Below are positions 18,162 through 27,552 of a stretch of DNA of 64,000 nucleotides, piece by piece. Made by a program: the position numbers and the translations under genes. This stretch comes from Mycosarcoma maydis (Eukaryota > Basidiomycota > Ustilaginomycetes > Ustilaginales): contig NC_026487.1 of NCBI RefSeq assembly GCF_000328475.2, positions 310,001 to 374,000 of the forward strand, in the 5' to 3' direction. The notes beneath the pieces are model-generated. The model was not told the DNA's origin. It saw only the letters and a list, made by a program, of their open reading frames with translations, and did not search any database. Numbering within the stretch: position 1 is the stretch's first letter; each line of letters starts with the position of its first letter.

Positions 18162-18735
18162 TATTTCAAGGGTTATTTCGATAACAATATCGAGAGGGTT
18201 GGTCAGCGTGAGCAAGTTCGAGTCGTTCAAGGAGTAGTAGAAGCAAATTCAGAGGCACTGAAGGTATTGCAGGCTCCGCAAGGGCTAGTGATGGAAGGGG
18301 CTAGTCCGTCTATTATCGACACACCTTTTTATATGCCCATTGTAGTTGTGTGGCTTCTTTACCCAAGGCCCACACACTGAGTGGGAACTTCAACCGCCAA
18401 CGAACCTTTCAGACGCCTTTAGCTTTAGTGTTGCACGCCATCTCTTCAGAATTGATTATGAGGTTGCTAGAAGGCCCACAAACATTGAGCTCAACAAGCT
18501 TTTTTTCCCTAGACGAACCCTTTCATGTTTGCCGCGGCGGATCACGATGCAATCGAAAACAGACTTGATGAACTTGAATAAACGCAAAAGCATGACACTG
18601 TACGAGGCTAAGCATAATTGGCAAAACAAAAGGAAGGAAACTGCCACTTTGATGCCTGCAGGATAGAGTGGATGCCATTTATGCTTAGTAGCGAAGCCAT
18701 TCGACGGTCATAGGGTGCAAGGTGAGACAATTGTG
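18162..18735. promoter_or_regulatory. Promoter region of cluster gene 4
   Basis: 574 bp. A clear TATA-like ATATAAAAAGG (minus strand) lies at about 18324-18334. The rest is A/T-rich with no coding sequence recognised. Confidence 0.5.
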
Positions 18736-19452
18736 TTAGTGTGCGAGGTGAATTACGTTTCCAGCAGCGTCCTGGAGCTGATGCTCGATGCGGCCATCAG
18801 GCAAAGCGCGAATAGCAAAAGAGAGGGTGTTGTGCGAGTTTGAGAACCGTAAGAAACGCTTTGCATCCAGTTCTTGTCTGAGATAGTCTAGGTCCCTAGC
18901 AGGGCTGGTTGGCGTTGATTCGTGAATGTCGCGCCAGGCTGGTGGGTCTGGCCGCTTCACCTTCCCAAACATGTTTCGTTTACCAGGCAGCGGAAAAACT
19001 TTGAAGCCGTTGGCGATGCGTGGCACATTCTTGCCAAATATCCTTGCCGCCTGATCGGAAGCTTGGACTTGCTTAGCTACAGAGTCCTCGGCAGCCTGCA
19101 AAGAATTGCCCTGGAAAGTGAAAACTTCAGATGAGTCTTTTTTGCGGGCGTGGAAGCCACCAAAATCTGCAATCGCTTGTTGAAGCTGGAGTTGGCTCCT
19201 CTTTCCATCCTCCCCTGCGAAGGTGAAGAGAGGTTGGCCGTTGTAGAACACCTCCCCACCATGCACTTGGTGCATGGTTTGGGGATAGGTTGGGCGATTC
19301 GATGGAAGATTCTGAAACGGGTTTCCAGACAATTGCTGAAAAGTCACCTTGGGTCCGTATGGCCACATACGTTTGTGCAAAAGGGGAGTTTCGGGTCGAA
19401 CGGCAGCTCGGACAACAGCCGCGACAGCCATGAGGATTATAACAACCTTCAT
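18736..19452 (-). CDS. Secreted protein, cluster gene 5 (238 aa)
   Basis: Function unknown. Signal peptide at residues 1-17 (MKVVIILMAVAAVVRAA), followed by a possible Kex2-type dibasic site HKR at 26-28, so a short propeptide is possible. No cysteine. Two helix-strand-turn-strand segments: about 88-114 (LQLQQAIADFGGFHARK then SEVFTFQG), preceded by VFYNGQPLFTF, and about 190-217 (YLRQELDAKRFLRFSN then LSFAIRALPDG). Cluster gene 6 has the same order (IFYDGVPMYF, ADFG, RFIKF...LHDGR), so the two are paralogues. The ATG at 19452 is directly followed by the hydrophobic core, which supports this start. Confidence 0.86.
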   Translation of the reverse strand: MKVVIILMAVAAVVRAAVRPETPLLHKRMWPYGPKVTFQQLSGNPFQNLPSNRPTYPQTMHQVHGGEVFYNGQPLFTFAGEDGKRSQLQLQQAIADFGGFHARKKDSSEVFTFQGNSLQAAEDSVAKQVQASDQAARIFGKNVPRIANGFKVFPLPGKRNMFGKVKRPDPPAWRDIHESTPTSPARDLDYLRQELDAKRFLRFSNSHNTLSFAIRALPDGRIEHQLQDAAGNVIHLAH

Positions 19453-20617
19453 CGTGTCAGAATGTCAATGTCGGCCTACTAGCCTCGATCTTTGCCGGAT
19501 GTTGTAATATTGGACTGAAGGGAGGATGTACGATAGGAGCGTTGATTCTTGCTAGAGTCTGAAATAAGAGTTCAAGCTCCCCTAATCTACTGTGATAAAA
19601 TAGGTCGCGAGTGAGCAGCGTTTGGGCTGCTGTTGAAACCAGAGCTAGTTTTCGTGATTGCTGCTGGATACATCTTTGTGATAGATGACTCGCAGCCCGT
19701 TGCAAATGAAGCTGGATGAGCGCCAAAGTGAGTAACAAATGAAAAGGTCACCGGTGTGGGGAAGTGGCTTGCACAGCGACTACAGAATGGCTGGGCATAC
19801 AAGAGACAAGCACAAACAGGCTGTTCGTGATTGATACAATCGTGAATACATTAAGTGGGTGAATCGAGCTCCATCCATCCAGACGCTTTCGTCCTCTCGC
19901 CTGACTAGGCCTAGCTCGGACTCTTCGACCCTACATGTCTGGTTGGTGCTCCCATTGAATTACCCACCAACATCACACACTTTTGACGCCTCTGCCATGC
20001 AATATTGACTCGGTTCACTCCATGGTTGCTGTGTTGGTACTTTTGAGTCTTCAGATGAAAATGCCGACCCCACATCAGCACACTTTCGCAGTTTCCCACC
20101 ATTCCCTTTCATCTTGACTGAACTCAACACATGCAGCTGCTTCGCTCTCGAAACTTTGATCTGTGCGAAGAACTTTGATCTGTGCGATGTTTGTCAGCCC
20201 AGGTACTCGAATCCCTGCTCTGTTCTCGTTTTCGAAGCTGCAAGCGACACTCACGACTGACTTCATTGTAGAATAATCGTGAATAGGTCTCGATCAGAGT
20301 TTAAGCGAGCTTCACTCTCAAGAAGGGGGGAGTTTTTCGTATCATAGTGCAAACTGGAATCCAATTCGTGATTCATTTGATCGAACTCAAAGACCAAAAG
20401 ACTGGCTACAACTACTTCATTAACAGAATTCAGCAAAACACGTCAACATGAACTTCTGTAGATGGGCGAAAAGCGGTGATGAACACTGTAGTGGTGATGA
20501 TTCTTGTGCGCCCCACCATGAGAGGAAGACACAATGCTTCAGCTCTTGCATTGAAAAGTAGGCCGAATATACCGGTCGAGATTACGGGATGTTATGTGCG
20601 CAGTCGAATGGCCGAGG
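19453..20617. other. Intergenic between cluster genes 5 and 6
   Basis: 1165 bp, the longest spacer within the cluster. Single heptamer-type copies lie near 19828-19845, 20276 and 20363. An 18-bp direct repeat (AACTTTGATCTGTGCGA type) occurs at about 20153 and 20171. No gene is recognised. Confidence 0.5.
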
Positions 20618-21385
20618 TCAATGGATGTGGCTGAAGAAGGGGTTCGAGTTTCCTACTTGCCACTTGACATGCTGCCGACCGTCGTGAAGTAGGCGGATCC
20701 CCAACTCACTGAGTCCGTTTGAGGTTGTAAATTTGATGAACCGCTGTCTGTTCAGCAGCTGTCTGGCAGCTGTCAGACCCGTGTCCCTGCCTCGAGCAAT
20801 CGAGTTCCAAACCTCAACCCACTTTGGCGGAGAAGGCTTGACATGAAACCAGAACAGTTTCTTGGGCGGCGCAGTTTCAAGTGTATAGCCATATGCAGCC
20901 AGTGTCGCAGTATCGCCGAATGCCACACGGGCTGCAAGCACATCATGGGCGTATTCGAAAACATCCCTCGAAGCTTCGCGAGTGACAGGATGCCCCTGAG
21001 GATCTCGTGCAATCATTATCGGTGGATTGCCTGTCAGAGAACGACCAGCAACGTAAATTTTGCCAAAATCGGCGTAGCCTCGCTGCATTCTTTGCAGGTT
21101 GTAGCCCTGTGGTTCTGCAAAATACATAGGAACGCCATCGTAAAAGATCCTTCGTCTGTGAACTTCTCTCCTGAGATATTCCTCACTCGCAGGAAGCATG
21201 TCAGGGTCAGGCTCAAAGAAGCCGCCGCTTAGGTAGTCGTACGGGACATAGATCTCCTTCCGAACCTTCGAAGAGCCGGCAGGCTTTGCGTTACCAACTT
21301 CGGTAGATGTGGAGGTAGACGTGGCTAAAACGGCATCGAGCGCTAGCCAGAAAAAGACCAAGATCAAGATGCTTGATCGACGCAT
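20618..21385 (-). CDS. Secreted protein, cluster gene 6 (255 aa)
   Basis: Function unknown. I use the ATG at 21385: the frame also has an ATG at 21421, but a TATAAAAG element (minus strand) sits immediately upstream of that one, so transcription should begin downstream of it. From 21385 the protein starts MRRSS followed by a hydrophobic core, cleavage near ATS at residue 22. No cysteine. The segment order matches gene 5: RRRIFYDGVPMYFAEPQG, a helix ending YADFG, strand KIYVAGRS (about 97-126), then near the C-terminus AARQLLNRQRFIKFTT and LGIRLLHDGR (about 206-233). A tribasic RRR precedes IFYDG and could be a proprotease site. It is a paralogue of gene 5 in direct orientation. Confidence 0.86.
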   Translation of the reverse strand: MRRSSILILVFFWLALDAVLATSTSTSTEVGNAKPAGSSKVRKEIYVPYDYLSGGFFEPDPDMLPASEEYLRREVHRRRIFYDGVPMYFAEPQGYNLQRMQRGYADFGKIYVAGRSLTGNPPIMIARDPQGHPVTREASRDVFEYAHDVLAARVAFGDTATLAAYGYTLETAPPKKLFWFHVKPSPPKWVEVWNSIARGRDTGLTAARQLLNRQRFIKFTTSNGLSELGIRLLHDGRQHVKWQVGNSNPFFSHIH

Positions 21386-22335
21386 CCTGTTGCTCTCGCC
21401 TGTTTTCTCGACAGGTGGCATCTTTTATAATCAGGGTACTTGAACAGTGAAACTTTGCTCTGGCATTGATGTTCGGTCTACTTATATGTCTGACAGTGCC
21501 AGTCACCGCACCATGAGCGCAACTACTCCGGCTAGACTCAGCTGTCTTCAAGGAGGACCCAAGCGTTCATTTCCACAATCGAAGTGGCATCATACTTCAT
21601 CAATCGATCCATACAGTCTTCACTCAGCTCCCACGGGCAGAACACAAAATCTTATCTACTTTGGCGATCGCAGACCTTCGGCTCGTACGTGGTGCGTGAG
21701 CTGGCTTTGGGGAGAACGAAGCTGAGCTTTCGCACACATTCACGATTTCGGTGTTAGTCTCTCCGAACTCCTAAACAGCCTCGACTTTCGACTCGGATTG
21801 CCTCCACATGAAGCACAAGACGGGTGACAATCGTGAATGTACCGAGATACTGCTCTGGAGTTCAAGAACGGAAGAATCTCGACTTTCTTCAGACTTATTG
21901 ACGCTCGATGTAATACGACTGGATGGCGGCAAAAGCTGTGTGGCCCGGAGCTCGATTAGACTGCCAGCTCTTCGTCCCCGGTCCAGACGAATCAGACGTC
22001 GAGCCGTGAAGGCAGGGATGAAAGGCCGAGTAGACGCGCCAGCCTTCATCTGCCTGACGTCTATGAATGATGACGACAGTGAGAGAAGCGGCGGACATGA
22101 ACTAAGATTTGACCACATAAATGTAACAATGATTCGCCGGGTGGAGCCTTTCAAGAATACCTCGCCATTCTACACGGACCATAGAAGCGGCCTCACAGTA
22201 CAAGCATAATCATGCCTTGATTCATGCTAGATTGAAAGCATTGATTCGTGCACAGACTCAGCATGGCGCAAACAAGGAAGGGATTGTATGCATCAATTGA
22301 AGAACAGGTGAGCGGCAAGTACCGGCCTTGCATCA
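21386..22335. other. Intergenic between cluster genes 6 and 7
   Basis: 950 bp. It has the TATA-like element of gene 6 next to its left edge and isolated heptamers near 21737 and 21829. The last roughly 80 bp (from about 22257) begin duplication copy B. No gene is recognised. Confidence 0.5.
21422..21431 (-). promoter_or_regulatory. TATA-like element of cluster gene 6
   Basis: The minus strand reads TTATAAAAGA about 37-46 bp before the chosen ATG at 21385, and directly abuts the alternative ATG at 21421. Confidence 0.5.
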
Positions 22336-23690
22336 TCAGATGGGTCTTTGAACATATCTGATGGCCCTCATCGCGTCCGACGTTGAACCACCAAAGCGTC
22401 CCTTGGTAGCTTCGACGACTCTTGACCACCACGAAGCACCGCTGCTAGTCCCAGTTGCTTTGGCCATTTTAGCGGTTTCACCAGGCAGCCGGAGGATGTC
22501 GGCCCGATAATTCCTCTCCTCGATAATGCGCAAAGAGTTTAGAACAGCACCCCGTTCGGTGTTGAGAATCGACTTGACGCTTCCATTGGACTTGACGAAC
22601 CACACCTTATTGTTCTGGCCTACCACAAAAAATGGTTGGCCTCTTCGCTTCATCGCATCAATGACTTGGCCATCCCAGCTATTTCCAGGAAGCCTCACTA
22701 CATCGAAGTGACTGTCGAACAGTGGCCTGATTGCAACCATTGGGCTTTTACCAGATACAGCACTTGACGCGCCGTTTCGGAGCACCAATCGCAAGCTTTT
22801 ATCAGAAATTACTGGCTGGGCCTCCTTCCTGAAGGTCGGCCAATTCCATTGGCGCCACCATGGAGCTTGATTCGAGACGGGCGCAGTTACTGGAGTGGCT
22901 AGAGAGGGACGAAAGGTTTTGTACCGCGGGTTGAAAGGCCCGAACCGTGTGTCGGGAAGCACACCCTCTTCGGGAACCATGCTCAACGGTGTGCCTACCG
23001 GGGCAGCAAGGGCAAGCGGAAGCAGCATCAACAGCACCGTCAGCTGCACGACAATCATTGCTTTCGGGAGTTTTCCAATCATCTTTCTCAGGCTGCCAGC
23101 AGCACTTCGAAATCGGTAAGGAACGTTCTTCTGCTTCGGTGTGGGGTAAGCGTTAGAGAAGGAAGGCCAGAGTCAATCTGTACCAAGAAGAGAGCGTTGG
23201 ATCGGAATACAACGGGCAAGGACGAACGAGGTGAAGCCTGCTACCTGGCAGTTCGCATGACGATCCGGGGCTTTTCTTCACTCTTTATGTACGCCAGGAG
23301 GTGGCAACGAGGAAGAAGACACCTGGTGGCTCGACACCAACACACCCAACGCCGGCACACAGCATCCCTTCCAACCCACGTGTACGTAAGCTCTCTTGTA
23401 CCACATTCGTGATTCTCCTCCTTCTCTCCAAATGAAAACGCGCGCCAATCGTGATTGTGTGAAGTTGAGCCACAACGTTTTCTCATATCAGCCCACCCAC
23501 TCATGACTCCTTCACCCTCCTGTTACTACATACCTCGCACGTTGCGCATCAAGAGAGACAACTCATTCCTATCTAGGACTGTGGACTGTGAAAACATCTG
23601 TGGGTAAGTGATACCATCTGCTCAACCGGCTTACTATCGCAGGGCAGCAACAATGCGCTCCAATCTTGCCAATCACAGCTGTTTTCTGCT
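22257..23690. repeat. Segmental duplication, copy B (contains cluster gene 7)
   Basis: Counterpart of 13945-15502. The right part (22838-23673) is identical by eye to copy A; the left part has diverged. Copy B lacks one of the two 66-bp units. Confidence 0.9.
22336..23082 (-). CDS. Secreted protein, cluster gene 7 (248 aa; near-copy of gene 2)
   Basis: Function unknown. The signal peptide and first roughly 80 residues are identical to cluster gene 2, and the upstream DNA is identical too. Only one copy of the 22-residue Trp-rich unit is present, which largely explains the shorter length. After that unit the proteins differ at many positions, but the core is kept: GNSWDGQVIDAMKRRG, QPFFVVGQNN, KVWFVKSNGS at about 137-165, and SGASWWSRVVEATKGRFGG near the end. 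No cysteine. The pattern (identical 5' half and promoter, diverged 3' half) suggests gene conversion or a recent exchange. Expression of the two genes should be driven by the same promoter sequence. Confidence 0.87.
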   Translation of the reverse strand: MIGKLPKAMIVVQLTVLLMLLPLALAAPVGTPLSMVPEEGVLPDTRFGPFNPRYKTFRPSLATPVTAPVSNQAPWWRQWNWPTFRKEAQPVISDKSLRLVLRNGASSAVSGKSPMVAIRPLFDSHFDVVRLPGNSWDGQVIDAMKRRGQPFFVVGQNNKVWFVKSNGSVKSILNTERGAVLNSLRIIEERNYRADILRLPGETAKMAKATGTSSGASWWSRVVEATKGRFGGSTSDAMRAIRYVQRPI

Positions 23691-24096
23691 CTCTGCAGCA
23701 TGTAAGAAATGAAGACAGTGCACAGCCACGGCATTCACTAGTGCATCCTGGAAGAGACTCATTCGGCGTATCTCCTTTATGACATCGCAGATGCACCGCG
23801 AACAAACACTGTGTCGAATGTCGACAAATTGATTGAAAAAAGTCATAGGCCGCTCTGGCACTGCTCGGCTGCGGGTCAAGACTCACGCTGACATTACTTT
23901 GGAAGGTTCACATCACTGCTACAGTAGCTGCATTAGACGCTGCCCATTTTTCAACTCACCACTTTGGTTCTTGGCTACTTTGCATTGCAACACGTAGAGC
24001 ATGAATAGTTTCATATTGCGCTCGCCTCACTACAGCGATCTTGTCCTCGCGCACGTCCACCAACCAAAAGACACCCACCAAGTTATACCGACCTCC
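23083..24096. promoter_or_regulatory. Upstream region of cluster gene 7
   Basis: 23083-23673 appears identical to the region upstream of gene 2. Beyond about 23690 the sequence is unique up to the 3' end of gene 8. No gene is recognised. Confidence 0.55.
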
Positions 24097-24945
24097 TCAC
24101 AAGTGAGGCATCACCTCGTTGATCGCCTGCTCGTAGTGGTCAGCCACTCCCTGAAGATTGATTCGGATTCCGAGTATGTGTCTGCCATCCAGACTCAAGA
24201 ACTTACCCATCCTGTAGAAGTCCAGGTAATATCTGATCCCAGATCCGCCTTGATCTACCGGTACAAATGGAGACGAAATTATGTCCGCCCATGTCCTGAT
24301 CGCCACTTGCGCCTGGTCTATGCCTTCGAGAGATGTGAACAGCTTATGAAATCTAGCCCAAGCTACCTCGAGGCCATATCTGCGCCGTATGTGCTCAATC
24401 TCGCTGATCCTCTCATCGAGCCCAATGACACGCGATCCCGGAGCGATTGAGATGCCTCCCGGCAGCGGTTGTCGTCGCATCAGCACAATCTTTGACTCGA
24501 AGAAGCCATCATCAGGCCCAGATATGTGGCGATAAATATGAACATGTCTGTAGCGATGCATGAGTGCGTTCAACGATCGAAAAGAACGTGGATGGGTGAG
24601 TTCGATGATAGGCGCCCCCTCCGCCTCCGCCTTCGACTGATCAGAAAAGAGAAGCGTGTAAGGATCTTGTTCGCCTTCGATTACATCTTTCAAATGTGTT
24701 TGGCTGACGGGTAGTGGTACGAAGCGACCTTGGATGATGTCGTCGAACGAGACGAGCGAAAAATCCGAGATCGAAGCAGGCGAACGAAGATTCGTCTGCG
24801 GAACTATGTGCGAGGAAGACGTGCTGGCTTGTAGTTGTTCCGACACCTGCTTGCCATGCGCCGTGCTAGTGGTTGCAGGAATGAGAGCAACAACGATGCA
24901 AAGTAGAGATACTAGACATGCTTTTAGCTTTGAAAAGCTGCTCAT
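24097..24945 (-). CDS. Secreted protein, cluster gene 8 (282 aa)
   Basis: Function unknown. Signal peptide at about 1-25 (KACLVSLLCIVVALIPATT); the only two cysteines are inside it, so the mature protein has none. Two segments recall the neighbours: about 111-156 (APIIELT, SFRSLNALMHRYR, HVHIYRHIS, then SKIVLMRR) and, close to the C-terminus, YYLDFYRMGKFLSLDGRHI followed by LGIRINLQG. A middle helix with RRRYGLEVAWARF resembles YGRGLASLKFGRP in gene 9. Similarity to the other members is weak, and I rate family membership as likely rather than certain. The ATG at 24945 fits the signal peptide, with a TATATAAAG element about 90 bp upstream on the minus strand. Confidence 0.82.
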   Translation of the reverse strand: MSSFSKLKACLVSLLCIVVALIPATTSTAHGKQVSEQLQASTSSSHIVPQTNLRSPASISDFSLVSFDDIIQGRFVPLPVSQTHLKDVIEGEQDPYTLLFSDQSKAEAEGAPIIELTHPRSFRSLNALMHRYRHVHIYRHISGPDDGFFESKIVLMRRQPLPGGISIAPGSRVIGLDERISEIEHIRRRYGLEVAWARFHKLFTSLEGIDQAQVAIRTWADIISSPFVPVDQGGSGIRYYLDFYRMGKFLSLDGRHILGIRINLQGVADHYEQAINEVMPHL

Positions 24946-25583
24946 GTCGATGCTGAAGAGGACCTCAATATTCTTGTGCCTGAATTTTTTTGAGGTTGGG
25001 TTGGTAAGCCAGCCTCATTGGGACCATTACTTTATATAACGTACAGACGATGACCAGCCCAAATTGCAAGCCTGATTTTGGCTATTAGGAAGCTGAGACG
25101 CAAGCCTCTTCGTTTACGCTCGCACAGGAACAGCTCCCCTTCTCACAGAGTGAGGCTCACATCTGCAATCGTGAATTTCGGACGCTCATTGGGTCTGGAT
25201 TTGTGGATACCATCAGCTCGGTCTCGGGAATAAGAAGACATCAGACCGGAGGAGAACTCCGAATTCCGGCGAGTACATTCGTGATTACCGCCAACGGAAT
25301 CATCATGACCGGCTTGGACTTCATCGACGATGGCCAACTTGTCAGCCACAGAAGGAAGACGGTTTCCGGTCACACGTGAAAATTTTTCTCACGTCCACAC
25401 ACATCTCTCGTTCTCACAGTGCAGACGTAAGAAGCGGACCTCGATCGATCTGACTATCTGATTTTTTGATCCTTATGCGACAAATTGGCACACAGGAGAG
25501 TGACAAAGACCAACGAGGCTTTGCAGGGCATGAGTTGAGGGAAATGTTGGCGACAAAGGCACTCGAACGATGAAATGGTTGGC
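24946..25583. promoter_or_regulatory. Promoter region of cluster gene 8
   Basis: The minus strand reads GTTATATAAAGTAATG at about 25027-25040, a good TATA-box candidate about 90 bp from the start codon. Heptamer-like singles lie near 25167 and 25273. No gene is recognised. Confidence 0.5.
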
Positions 25584-26780
25584 CTATACTGGCAGGTGCA
25601 ACCGTCCAAAAGTTTTGAAAGCTTTCTCCGAGAGAATCTCGGCAGTGGTCAAAGGCTTAATTACCAGCTGCCTGCGAGGTGGGCCACGATGAGGGCGTTC
25701 GAGTTGCAACTTAACTTTATACACTTTGTTGGGCTGACCAGCGTCATCAAGGTAAAGACGGAAGCGACCGTGATTGCGTAGCGCTTGAATCATCTCCTCA
25801 CGACTCGCAGCGCGCGATGTGAAGCGCGGATACTCCCGGAGAGACGGTGGAGTGCTCCTGAACTGCGTCAATTCGGGAATCCTGTCCAAAGGACGCCCAA
25901 ATTTCAGCGATGCGAGCCCTCTGCCATACTCGTTCGTATAATCCCGGTAATCTTTCAAGAGTTTCTTGATCTGTTCCGTAGTCTGAGAGTCTGAGAACTC
26001 AGTAAGAAGTTCGGTCTTTGGATTGATCAACTGGTATCTAGTCCTTTCCGGGGAGTCCACCGCCACCTGCGGTAGATAGAAGATTTTAGGATTTTGTTGA
26101 GAAGCCCCGCGCATGTGACCAAGCGAGTCGTGATTTGCAGTAAGCACAGGGATTCCTCGAAAGTGCGGTACGTCGTCAATACTGAGTGGCTCAGGAGAGT
26201 TGGGATGTCTACCGTAAATCACCTTTTGGAGCTCGTGAACTTTAGGACTGAGCTCGAAGAAATCGATGACTTTCGACGTCTCGAGAAAAGGCTGCTGCGA
26301 AAGATGTCCTTCGTCCATAAAAATTTCCATCGCCTGGTGTCGGCTTGGGTCAACCATACCGACTCGACGATGGTCTCTAAGCGCTTGCTCGATGATTGCA
26401 GGATTCTGCGTGGTCGAGTACAGGGGGATGCGCCGATTGTAGAAAGGAACAGCAGGGTCGGAGCGTGTGTCTTGATGCTGTGCGTAGCTTGACGGCAACT
26501 GGTTGATTCTGTCTAAGTCGAGCCAATTGATATATTCGTTGGCTTGAAGACGTGGATGAGTCCGTATTCTGAACTGAGAGGTGGAGTCCAATACCTCTTG
26601 AAGGGTAGGCGGGACCCTTCTCTGCCCTTGCAGAGGGACAGGATTGGCTCCGCCTGCGTCCTGAAAGCCACGAGGATCAGCTTGGCCTTCATTGTCGGCA
26701 GCCGCGCAATACTGTGAGAGGAGCAGCACTACCGCGAAGAGACGGGGGATGCTCGACTTTGCAAGAGCAAGTAGTCTCAT
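25584..26780 (-). CDS. Secreted protein, cluster gene 9 (398 aa)
   Basis: Function unknown. The open frame reaches 26786, but that codon is TTG; the first ATG is 26780. Signal peptide at about 1-27 (core LFAVVLLLSQYCAA; its cysteine is probably lost on cleavage). The mature protein has no cysteine. After the signal comes ADPRGFQDAGG, sharing GFQD with gene 1. Segment 1 lies at about 127-156 (PAIIEQALRDHRRVGMVDPS then AMEIFMDEG), preceded by VPFYNRRIPLYS. Segment 2 lies at about 328-361 (EEMIQALRNHGRFRLYLDD then NKVYKVKLQLER). It is paralogous to gene 10 along its length: the pairs VPFY, DSLGHM, YGxxLASxKxG, YPRF and the terminal GxLHLPV or GRLHLPV are shared. Confidence 0.87.
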   Translation of the reverse strand: MRLLALAKSSIPRLFAVVLLLSQYCAAADNEGQADPRGFQDAGGANPVPLQGQRRVPPTLQEVLDSTSQFRIRTHPRLQANEYINWLDLDRINQLPSSYAQHQDTRSDPAVPFYNRRIPLYSTTQNPAIIEQALRDHRRVGMVDPSRHQAMEIFMDEGHLSQQPFLETSKVIDFFELSPKVHELQKVIYGRHPNSPEPLSIDDVPHFRGIPVLTANHDSLGHMRGASQQNPKIFYLPQVAVDSPERTRYQLINPKTELLTEFSDSQTTEQIKKLLKDYRDYTNEYGRGLASLKFGRPLDRIPELTQFRSTPPSLREYPRFTSRAASREEMIQALRNHGRFRLYLDDAGQPNKVYKVKLQLERPHRGPPRRQLVIKPLTTAEILSEKAFKTFGRLHLPV

Positions 26781-27552
26781 GATCAACTGTATAGGAGCGA
26801 CCTTTTGAATGTAGAATGGGTATGAGAGAGAATGAGTGGTGGCGAGAAAGAAGTATATGTAGGTCTATCACAGCATTTGTGTGTCTGCGGCCTCTTTGAC
26901 CTTCCAACCGCTTCACAAAACAAAACGAAGAGCCTTTGACGTTGAAGCGGCGGGAGCCAGCATACTAGCAGTGTAAGCACTTCGTTGGAACGGCACCGTG
27001 GGTCCATTCAGCACGCTTGTTTCAGGAGTACAGCCCCGCTCGTAACTGTCTTGTGAACATTTGATACTGGCAAGGACCTGTGCCCACTTCTTCGCGCTTG
27101 TCTGCATATCATAAGCTATCGTGTCACTCATGACTGCAGCCTAGCGGTATTGCATCTGCGCTCTGCGCTGTAGCAAAAGCTCACGCCAAGTCGCTCTACG
27201 GTTGAGATGTGGAAAACCCTGCTTACTGCTTAGCATCACCTCATTTTTGAAACACAGATGAAGTGACGCTTCCGATCGAGGTCGATACAGCAAGCGGGCA
27301 GCAACGTAGTTCATATCAACAGCAAAGAATATCTCGGCAACTTCGGGTCACTAACCCCTGTCAAGGTTGTAAGGGCACTGAAGCTACACACGCAGACGAC
27401 TTGGTGTCATCTCGGATTAATTGAGCTCATTACAGCGTTTATTTATAAGTGCATCTAAAGCCGCACTTCAAATGCGATGAGATGAAGCACAGCGAGCTTT
27501 AGGCAATGAGCTCCTCGAAGTGGCTGTGATGAATGACACAAATTCACTGACA
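26781..27552. other. Intergenic between cluster genes 9 and 10
   Basis: 772 bp containing the gene 9 promoter; a CATATAC-type A/T element lies near 26852 (minus strand). No gene or array is recognised. Confidence 0.5.
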
